In this document: positions 58,445-64,000 of the stretch, one piece after another
How positions within the stretch are numbered: the stretch's first letter is position 1
Layout: each line of letters opens with the position of its first letter
Assembly (NCBI GenBank): GCA_029261925.1
Contig: JAJDAJ010000111.1
Location: forward strand, 1 to 64,000
Source: Deltaproteobacteria bacterium
Lineage (GTDB): Bacteria; Myxococcota_A; UBA9160; SZUA-336
DNA length: 64,000 bases
Direction: 5' to 3'
The notes under the pieces: model-generated
Database searches by the model: none
Told to the model about the DNA's origin: nothing
What the model saw: the letters and a program-made list of their open reading frames with translations, nothing else
Position numbers and translations under genes: made by a program

Positions 58445-59824
58445 ATGGCGGTCCCGGTGCACCTGATCTCCGGCTTTCTCGGCGCGGGCAAGACGACCGC
58501 GATCCGCGCGCAGCTCGAGGCGCGGCGACACGAGCGTGTGGCCATCATCGTCAACGACTTTGGCGAGGCCGGCCTCGACGAGGCGGCGCTGGGCGAGGAC
58601 GAGCCGTTCCGGATCACCAGCATCCCCGGCGCGTGCGTCTGCTGCACGGCGCCCGACGGCTTCGTCGCCGCGCTCGGCGCCGTGCTGGCCGACGGTCCCG
58701 ACCGCCTGATCATCGAGCCGACCGGTCTGGCGCGCCCGCAGGACCTGATCGACACCATCCGGCGCAGCCCGCAGCGCGACGCCGTCGAGCTGGCGCCCGT
58801 CGTGGTCCTGCTCGATCCGCGCCAGCTCGCACCCGACGGGCTCGGTGCGCTGCCCGTGCTGCGCGAGCAGCTGGAGGCGGCCGATGTGCTGGTCGCCAAT
58901 CACACCGACGCCTGCGGCCCCGACGACCTGGCCCGCTTCGACGCGCTCGTCGACGAGCTCTGGCCGGCACCGCTCGCGGTGGTGCGCACGACGCACGGGC
59001 GCCTGGAGCCGGCGGTCCTCGACTGGCCCGAGGGCGAGGGTGCGCGCGCGCCGCGCGCCCTCCGGGTCGATGGAGATCATGACCACGATCACGCCCACGG
59101 TGCGGACTCGACCCGTGGCTTCGCCGCGCGGTCCTGGCGCTGGTCGCCGGAGGTGGTGTTCTCCCGCGAGCGCCTGCTCGACGCGCTGGCGCGCCTGGCG
59201 ACCGGCGCTGCCGGCGCCCCGCTGGCGCGCCTCAAGGGCATCTTCCGCACCCAGGAGGGCGTGTACCTGCTGGAGGTCGCGGGCGGTGACGTTCACGATC
59301 GCCTGACCTCGCATCGCCGCGACAGCCGCGTCGACGTGATCGTCGCCTCCGAGGAGCCCGGGCCCCTGGAGGCCGCGGGTCGCTGGCTCGAGGACGCCGT
59401 GATGCGCGACGACGAGCTCCAGCTCGACACCGAGCGCATCGAGCTGGTCCTGCCCGACGGTCGCGTCAGCCTGGTGGACCGCGATCTCCTGACGGGGCTG
59501 CCCGACCAGGTCGCCGACGTCTCGCCGCTGTTCCCGAAGCGCGAGGGCAGTGCGGCGCGCGTGGACCGGCTCTGGTCCGCGCTCGACCTCCCCGCCAGGG
59601 GACATGCGGTCGTCGTCGCGGGCGACGGCTTCGCGACCGAGCCGGTGTCGATCGAGATCCTGCGCCAGGGCTACGTGCTGCACAGCCAGGGCGACCGGCC
59701 GCTGCCGGAGGGGCAGGGCGGTCCGTTCCGGCTGCTGATTCCCGAGGAGGCAGATGCGCCGCTGGGCGCCTGCGCCAACGTCAAGGGACTGGCGAAGATC
59801 GTCGTCCGCGAGGAGAGCGCCTGA
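58445..59824 (+). CDS. G3E (CobW/YjiA-like) GTPase with C-terminal molybdopterin-oxidoreductase-like domain
   Basis: A 459-residue fusion. The G3E part has Walker A GFLGAGKTT, the metal site GACVCCTAP (C64-V-C66-C67), EPTGLARP and a His-rich loop (DGDHDHDHAH), as in metal-chaperone COG0523 GTPases. The NKxD guanine motif is changed to NHTD. From about residue 320 comes an extra domain: VSLVDRDLLTGLP, VVVAGDGFATEPV, GGPFRLLIPEEA and ANVKGLAKIVV, which resembles the sulfite-oxidase-type molybdopterin-binding fold without its Cys ligand. A normal G3E protein is about 320 residues. It is coupled (TGATG) to an SDR gene. Metal and client unknown. Confidence 0.83.
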   Translation: MAVPVHLISGFLGAGKTTAIRAQLEARRHERVAIIVNDFGEAGLDEAALGEDEPFRITSIPGACVCCTAPDGFVAALGAVLADGPDRLIIEPTGLARPQDLIDTIRRSPQRDAVELAPVVVLLDPRQLAPDGLGALPVLREQLEAADVLVANHTDACGPDDLARFDALVDELWPAPLAVVRTTHGRLEPAVLDWPEGEGARAPRALRVDGDHDHDHAHGADSTRGFAARSWRWSPEVVFSRERLLDALARLATGAAGAPLARLKGIFRTQEGVYLLEVAGGDVHDRLTSHRRDSRVDVIVASEEPGPLEAAGRWLEDAVMRDDELQLDTERIELVLPDGRVSLVDRDLLTGLPDQVADVSPLFPKREGSAARVDRLWSALDLPARGHAVVVAGDGFATEPVSIEILRQGYVLHSQGDRPLPEGQGGPFRLLIPEEADAPLGACANVKGLAKIVVREESA

Positions 59825-60609
59825 TGCACGACCCGTTCGGATTCGGAGACAGGGGAGGCCTGGTGATCGGTGCCGGCCAGGGCATGGGCCGCGAGGCCGC
59901 GCTGCTGCTGGCGCGCCTGGGCGCACGCCTGGCTCTCGTCGACGTCGAGGCGGAGCGCGGCGAGGCCGTCGCGAAGGAGGTGCGCGCGCTCGGCACCAGC
60001 GCCGCGCCGCTGAGCTTCGACGTGACCGACGCGGCGCAGGTCCGTGCCGGCGTCGAGGCGGCGATCAAGGAGCTGGGGCGGATCGACGTGCTGATCAACA
60101 TCGTCGGCATGGCGGGCTGGGGTCCGCTGCTCGACATCGAGCCCGAGGACTGGGACCGCGACGTGCTCCTGAACCTGAAGCAGCACTTCCTGGTGTGCCG
60201 CGAGGTCGGGCGCCACATGCGCGACGCCGGCGGCGGCGCCATCTCCGTCGTGGCCTCGGTCAGCGGCCTCTTCGCCGCCCCCAATCACGGGCCCTACGGT
60301 GCCGCGAAGTCGGGCGTGATGGCCCTGGTGCGCACCATGTCGCAGGAGTGGGAGCCGCACGGCATCCGCGTCAACGCCGTCGCGCCGGGCTCGGTGCGCA
60401 CGCCGCGCATCATGGCCATGCGCGAGAGCGGCGAGATCGCCGAGAGTGACCCGCGCGCCGCCGGACGCGAGTCCGAGCCGCTCGACATCGCCAACGCCCT
60501 GGTCTTCCTCGTCTCCGACATGGCCCGCCGCATCAACGGCCAGGTCATCGTCGTGGACGGCGGCACGATCGCGCGCTTCCCGTTCGGCGACATGGAGCGG
60601 ACCGGTTGA
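59824..60609 (+). CDS. Short-chain dehydrogenase/reductase
   Basis: A 261-residue classical SDR. The cofactor loop is unusual: GGLVIGAGQGMGREAA, so TGxxxGxG reads IGAGQGMG. An acidic Asp in LVDVEAERG suggests NAD preference. NIVGMAGWG replaces the NAG motif, the catalytic Ser is in VASVSGLF and Tyr-Lys in YGAAKSGV. It starts 1 nt inside the GTPase gene and overlaps the next lipoprotein gene (TTGA). Substrate unknown. Confidence 0.9.
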   Translation: MHDPFGFGDRGGLVIGAGQGMGREAALLLARLGARLALVDVEAERGEAVAKEVRALGTSAAPLSFDVTDAAQVRAGVEAAIKELGRIDVLINIVGMAGWGPLLDIEPEDWDRDVLLNLKQHFLVCREVGRHMRDAGGGAISVVASVSGLFAAPNHGPYGAAKSGVMALVRTMSQEWEPHGIRVNAVAPGSVRTPRIMAMRESGEIAESDPRAAGRESEPLDIANALVFLVSDMARRINGQVIVVDGGTIARFPFGDMERTG

Positions 60610-61550
60610 GGCGCGTTCCGCGCCTGCTGGCGGGCGCTGCCCTTCTGATTCTTGGTGGCTGTGCGACGCCCCCTGAAGTCTACCGTCCGACCGATCCTTA
60701 CTATCGCCTGCGCCAGGTCGAATTCCCGGGCGAGACCCCCCGGCTCGAGCGGGCCGAGTTTCATCCGCTCGTGGACGGGCTGAACCACTACCTCCTCAGC
60801 CTGCCCACGAAACTCCTGCTCCTGAACTGGCGCGTGATGGATCACGAGCTGCCGGAGCGCAACGTGCAGCTCCTCCAGCACTACCTGGACCTCAACGGGC
60901 TCACAGCAGTCAAGATCCGGCACAACCGCTACGACCCGATCGATGAGCTCCGTCGACTCACGCAGAACTCCGACGTTGGGTGGGGCTATCGCTACACGCT
61001 GGGGCTCGTCAGCTGGCTGCAGTACACGATATTTCCCGGGAGGCTCTTCGGCGGCCTCCCGCTCATCGGCGTCGGGGATCACTTCAATCCGTTCAGCAAT
61101 ACCGTGCACGTGTACTCGAGTGACCTGGGGATCCTCCTGCACGAGCTCGGGCACGCCAAGGACTACGTGGAGCACGACTCGCGTGGAACGAGCTTCGTCC
61201 TGATGCGCCTGGTGCCGGGGATCGATCTGATGCAGGAGGCGCGGGCGACGGGTGACGCGATCCGATACTTGCGTTGCGTGAGCGAGCCGGGCGCCGAGAT
61301 CCGAGCCTACCGGACACTCATTCCGGCCTACTCGACGTACATCGCGGGCTACTTCGAGGGCGGACTCGTCGTGACCCTGCCCCTGGTGGCAGTGGGGCAC
61401 GTCAGCGGGCGTGCCCAGGCGGCGCGACGCTCCCGCGCGATCGAGATGACGGCCGAGTTCCCTTCCGGGCGCCATCCCGATGACTACCTTCCGGGCTTCT
61501 GCGGGCCCGTACTGCCCATTCCGGGCTTGTCGCCCGGCCCGGATCCGTGA
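60606..61550 (+). CDS. Lipoprotein with HExxH motif, function unknown
   Basis: A 314-residue predicted outer-membrane lipoprotein (signal ending ILGGC). Residues 179-186 read HELGHAKD, a zincin-type HExxH followed by Asp three residues on, a plausible metalloprotease site. Other segments (LPLIGVGDHFNPFSNTVHVYS, YFEGGLVVTLPLVAVG) do not tell me a family. The TTG start overlaps the SDR stop. Third-codon positions carry visibly more A/T than the neighbours, suggesting later acquisition or relaxed selection. Probably paired with the next lipoprotein. Confidence 0.72.
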   Translation: MRRVPRLLAGAALLILGGCATPPEVYRPTDPYYRLRQVEFPGETPRLERAEFHPLVDGLNHYLLSLPTKLLLLNWRVMDHELPERNVQLLQHYLDLNGLTAVKIRHNRYDPIDELRRLTQNSDVGWGYRYTLGLVSWLQYTIFPGRLFGGLPLIGVGDHFNPFSNTVHVYSSDLGILLHELGHAKDYVEHDSRGTSFVLMRLVPGIDLMQEARATGDAIRYLRCVSEPGAEIRAYRTLIPAYSTYIAGYFEGGLVVTLPLVAVGHVSGRAQAARRSRAIEMTAEFPSGRHPDDYLPGFCGPVLPIPGLSPGPDP

Positions 61551-61584
61551 TAGCTCTGCGGCGTAATCTCCGGGAGGGTTCCAC

Positions 61585-62361
61585 ATGCTGCGCTTCCGGC
61601 GCGCACCTCTGGCCCTGATCTTCCTCGGCCCCCTCGTCGCATGCACGCATCCCCTCGAGGTGAGAAACCTGCGCATGTACGAGACCTCGGTCCGCCTCGC
61701 CCCGGCGGAGGAGGCAATGACCGTCGGCGTCTTACCGTTTAGCGGCGGGCCCGACGATGTCTTCTACTTCAACGCACTGGTGCAGCGCCTCGCACAGGAT
61801 CCCGCCCTCGAATCGGTCGAGACCGACTACGTGCGCCGTGTCGCCGGGGAGCGACCCGATCTGATCCTCTCGATCTCTCCCCATGCGAGCTATCGCAGCT
61901 CGGGCTGGAACTTCCTCATCAACTGGCCGGGGTTCCTGCTGTTCACCCCGGCGTGGAACGGGTACGTCTACCACGCAGACGTGATGACCGACTTCGCGAT
62001 CCATGATGGGGACGGTCAGCTCCTCAGCTCCGCGCAGGTGCCCGTGGCCTACGACATCCGTCAGACCGACGGGGATCGGGGCGCGGTCGCCGGGTTCAGC
62101 TGGCTCGAGGTCTCGCTGATGGCGTTCATCGGCGGTATCTACAACGCGCAGAACTTCGACCGCGACATCATCGGAACGCTCCAGAACACCGTGCGCAACA
62201 ACTACGCGACCTTCGTTCACAACGATCTGCAGTCGAAGCTCCGCTCCGCCAGCAGAGCGGTGATCGCGCGCAGGCGCGCCGAGGAGGCGCTTCCCGAGAT
62301 CGGAGCGGGGTCGCCAGTCGACGAGCAGGAGGGGCCCTCCGCCGGGGTCGACGGACGCTGA
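61585..62361 (+). CDS. Lipoprotein, function unknown
   Basis: A 258-residue predicted lipoprotein (LGPLVACTHP). The middle has GVLPFSGGPDDVFYFN, RPDLILSISPHASY and two aromatic-rich segments (GWNFLINWPGFLLFTPAW), one perhaps membrane-embedded. The family is not recognised; the layout recalls lipoproteins with an ABC-like trans-envelope (GNA1162/CsgG-like) fold, but I cannot support that. GGGAGG precedes the ATG. It shares the lower-GC style of the preceding gene. Its stop lies in the arm of a hairpin. Confidence 0.7.
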   Translation: MLRFRRAPLALIFLGPLVACTHPLEVRNLRMYETSVRLAPAEEAMTVGVLPFSGGPDDVFYFNALVQRLAQDPALESVETDYVRRVAGERPDLILSISPHASYRSSGWNFLINWPGFLLFTPAWNGYVYHADVMTDFAIHDGDGQLLSSAQVPVAYDIRQTDGDRGAVAGFSWLEVSLMAFIGGIYNAQNFDRDIIGTLQNTVRNNYATFVHNDLQSKLRSASRAVIARRRAEEALPEIGAGSPVDEQEGPSAGVDGR

Positions 62362-62383
62362 GCGCCGGCTCCCGCCGGCTCAG
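62358..62383. terminator. Hairpin containing both convergent stop codons
   Basis: GCCGGC-TCCC-GCCGGC extended by CTGA/TCAG across a 2-nt bulge. The TGA of the plus-strand lipoprotein (62359-62361) lies in one arm, the stop of the minus-strand gene (62380-62382) in the other. Confidence 0.5.
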
Positions 62384-62790
62384 CCGTCGTACGTGAAGCT
62401 CTGGCTCGGCTCGGGTGCGGTGCGCACGGCGTCGCGCACGCGGGTCCAGCCGTCGCGCAGGGCTCCGGCGTCGACGCGGCCGGCGACCTGGGTGTAGCCG
62501 GCCTTCTCGAGCATCTCCGGGAGGCGCTCGCGGGTGCACTCGAGTGCCCAGTCCAGACCGTCGCCGACCTCGGCCGGATCGAGATCGAGCTGCCCCGGGG
62601 CTGACGGCGGCATGTGGTAGTGCGGCGACTGGCGGAAGCAGTCGAAGCGCAGCACCTGGGTGTCCTCGCCGTCCACGTCGGCGTAGATCTCGATGCTGGT
62701 CCCGCCGTCGTCGTCGATGTCCCGGCGCAGCACGTCGAAGCGCAGCCCGCCGAGGTCCACAGCCACCTTCTCGCCGACCGAGATCTTCAT
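62380..62790 (-). CDS. Conserved hypothetical protein, acidic
   Basis: A 136-residue acidic cytoplasmic protein with no signal or membrane segment. Landmarks are IEIYADVDGEDTQVLRFDCF and SPHYHMPP, followed by a helical half with LPEMLEKAGY. I do not recognise a named family. It begins 18 nt after the crotonase stop on the same strand, so it is the second gene of that operon. Confidence 0.7.
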   Translation of the reverse strand: MKISVGEKVAVDLGGLRFDVLRRDIDDDGGTSIEIYADVDGEDTQVLRFDCFRQSPHYHMPPSAPGQLDLDPAEVGDGLDWALECTRERLPEMLEKAGYTQVAGRVDAGALRDGWTRVRDAVRTAPEPSQSFTYDG

Positions 62791-62808
62791 GCTGCCGAGC
62801 TTATCACC

Positions 62809-63606
62809 TCAGGCCAGGTCGTCGGGCCAGTCGCTGGAAGGGCGGCCCGACCAGCGGGGCGCCCGCTTCTCCAGGAAGGCCTCGACGCCCTCGCGCGCGT
62901 CGGGCCGGTTGCCGAGCCAGGCGAAGAGCCGGTCCTCGCGGGCCTTGGTCGCGCCCGCGTCGACCGTCTCCCAGAGCAGGCGCTTCGAGATCGCGACCGG
63001 CAGGGGGGCGCAGCGGGTCGCCAGGTCGCGCGCGCGCTCGAGGGCGGCGGGCAGGACCTGCTCGGCCGGAAGCGCCGCCGAGGCCAGGCCCAGGGCCGCG
63101 GCCTCGCTGCCGCGGATCGTGCGGCCCGAGAGCAGCAGGTCGGCGGCGTTGGACAGGCCCGCGACGCGCGCCACGATCGCGTGCGCGGCATAGCCGGGTA
63201 GCACGCCGCGCCGCGGGAAGACGAAGCCGAGCTTCGCCTCGGCGGCGACCAGGCGCACGTCGCAGCTCATGGCGAAGCTGATGCCCACGCCCATGGCGTG
63301 TCCGTTGATCGCGGCGATCACCGGCTTGCGCAGATCCCAGGGGTGCAGCGTCCCGGCGGGGTCTGCCCCGGGGCGATCGCGGAAGCGGTCGCCGCCCGCG
63401 GAGAGATCCGCGCCCGCGCAGAAGGCCCGCCCGGCGCCGGTCACCACCAGGCAGCGCACGTCGTCGTCGCCGTCGCAGCGGCGCAGCGCGTCGGCGATCT
63501 CCGCTTCCATGGCGTCGTTCCAGGCGTTGAGCTGCTCGGGGCGATCGAGCGTGAGCAGCGCGACGCCGTCGCTGTCGGTCTCGAGCCGGATGGCCGTGTA
63601 GTCCAT
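62809..63606 (-). CDS. Crotonase-superfamily protein lacking the usual catalytic glutamates
   Basis: A 265-residue crotonase fold: TLDRPEQLNAWND, the oxyanion-hole regions AFCAGADLS and NGHAMGVGISFAMSCD, and the C-terminal domain. In classical enoyl-CoA hydratase one Glu sits in GGGCE and the other in the following PE segment; here these read GVGIS and FPRRGVLPG. All usual Glu positions are thus replaced, so hydratase activity is doubtful; it may be another CoA-thioester enzyme of the superfamily. TAGACT ends 6 nt before the ATG, suggesting leaderless expression. Confidence 0.88.
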   Translation of the reverse strand: MDYTAIRLETDSDGVALLTLDRPEQLNAWNDAMEAEIADALRRCDGDDDVRCLVVTGAGRAFCAGADLSAGGDRFRDRPGADPAGTLHPWDLRKPVIAAINGHAMGVGISFAMSCDVRLVAAEAKLGFVFPRRGVLPGYAAHAIVARVAGLSNAADLLLSGRTIRGSEAAALGLASAALPAEQVLPAALERARDLATRCAPLPVAISKRLLWETVDAGATKAREDRLFAWLGNRPDAREGVEAFLEKRAPRWSGRPSSDWPDDLA

Positions 63607-63612
63607 GCGCGC

Positions 63613-63618
63613 AGTCTA
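63613..63618 (-). promoter_or_regulatory. Candidate -10 of the crotonase gene (leaderless)
   Basis: On the minus strand TAGACT is followed by 6 nt and then the ATG at 63606; no ribosome binding site is present. Confidence 0.45.
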
Positions 63619-63638
63619 CGTGGCCGCGCGCCCGGGGT

Positions 63639-63667
63639 TTGACCGGACCCCGCGGGCCTCGCATTCT
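63639..63667 (+). promoter_or_regulatory. Promoter of the cyclic-nucleotide-binding regulator gene (leaderless)
   Basis: TTGACC and CATTCT are separated by exactly 17 nt. The -10 ends 6 nt before the GTG, so transcription should begin at the start codon. Confidence 0.65.
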
Positions 63668-63673
63668 GGTCGC

Positions 63674-64000
63674 GTGGCCTCCTCCGGATCCATCGAGCCG
63701 CGCGAGCTGCTCTCGCGCATCTGGATCTTCGAGGGCGTCGAGCCCGGCGAGCTCGACCGCCTGGAGCAGATCACCGGCAGCCGGGAGCTGCGTCGCGGCG
63801 AGATCCTGTTCGCGAAGGGCGCCCCCGGCGAGCAGCTGTTCGGGGTGATGCGGGGCCGGCTGAAGATCTCGGCCTCGGGTCCAGGCGGCAAGGGCGTGGT
63901 CTTCGGCTTCGCGGAGCCGGGCGAGGTCTTCGGCGAGATCGCGCTGCTCGACGCACAGCCGCGCTCCGCGACGATCGAGGCGATCGAGCCGACACAGCTG
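63674..64000 (+). CDS. Cyclic-nucleotide-binding domain regulator (CRP/FNR type), cut by window end
   Basis: The first 109 residues of a protein with a cNMP-binding domain: ELLSRIWIFEGVEPGEL, LRRGEILFAKGAPGEQLFGVMRGRLKI and GEVFGEIALLDAQPRSATIEA. The phosphate-binding-cassette-like segment FGEIALLDAQPRSAT fits a real nucleotide pocket (Glu, then Arg-Ser/Ala). The DNA-binding domain expected for a CRP/FNR regulator would lie beyond the window, so its class is not certain. Start GTG at 63674. Confidence 0.85.
   Translation, partial: MASSGSIEPRELLSRIWIFEGVEPGELDRLEQITGSRELRRGEILFAKGAPGEQLFGVMRGRLKISASGPGGKGVVFGFAEPGEVFGEIALLDAQPRSATIEAIEPTQL

Overview
The window is a very GC-rich, gene-dense bacterial chromosome segment with no tRNA or rRNA genes, CRISPR arrays, insertion sequences or prophage that I can see. 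The gene set points to an aerobic, lipid-using Gram-negative of the broad 'deltaproteobacterial' kind (Myxococcota or Desulfobacterota relatives). The pointers are TrmFO, the dprA-trmFO-xerC-hslVU-argB order, J-domain/Hsp70/TPR proteins, a PEP-CTERM protein, a DUF1302-like outer-membrane protein, CaiB/MaoC/acyl-CoA dehydrogenase genes, a SCO/CtaG oxidase-maturation set and Mycobacterium-like KorAB. This placement is inference, since no phylogenetic marker was searched.

Layout. 120-3446: acyl-CoA catabolic operon (class III CoA-transferase, two half-size MaoC proteins, an acyl-CoA dehydrogenase). 3503-10484: one tightly packed housekeeping operon, dprA-trmFO-xerC-hslV-hslU-argB-argF, with 4-17 nt overlaps. 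10661-13983: J-domain/TPR protein, an Hsp70 that stops before the lid, and a TPR protein. 14023-15123 (minus): secreted vWA-like protein with a PEP-CTERM tail. 15355-16545: argG. 16733-22354: a 1,873-residue predicted outer-membrane protein. 22460-26737: purN, a REC-GGDEF regulator, aspS and a small LysM protein. 26764-27828 (minus): fatty acid desaturase, then frmA on plus. 29073-34530 (minus): CcmH-like, CusF-SCO and CtaG (copper/cytochrome oxidase maturation), then separately glyS, and rsmE with an M19 dipeptidase lipoprotein.

34916-39651: CBS-domain protein, korA, korB, a 39-residue membrane peptide and a Nif3-family protein. 39898-44224: a roughly 25-repeat ankyrin protein, a BtuF-like metal-receptor fold and an SDR. 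44273-47536 (minus): a three-gene zinc-ribbon / coiled-coil / SPFH module resembling the B. subtilis ydjG-ydjI part of the pspA operon. 47580-53807: a small anchored protein, an acyl-CoA carboxylase beta subunit (minus), an MFS exporter, a pilin-like protein (minus), a 38-residue membrane peptide and prfC (minus). 53905-58392: zapG-tesA and a LolD/YbbA-YbbP-type ABC exporter. 58445-62361: G3E GTPase with an added C-terminal domain, an SDR and two lipoproteins with lower GC. 62380-63606 (minus): unknown protein and a crotonase. 63674-end: start of a cyclic-nucleotide-binding regulator.

Two sequence-scale habits recur. First, many genes have a -10 element of the form TAnnnT only 6-9 nt before the start codon, so their mRNAs are probably leaderless; several others have clear TTGAC-17-TAnnnT promoters. 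Second, at isolated gene ends the stop codon repeatedly sits in the loop or arm of a GC-rich hairpin with no U tract, most strikingly a perfect 19-bp stem with TGA as the whole loop at 50841-50881. Two genes (rsmE and the Nif3-family gene) appear to need CTG as start codon.
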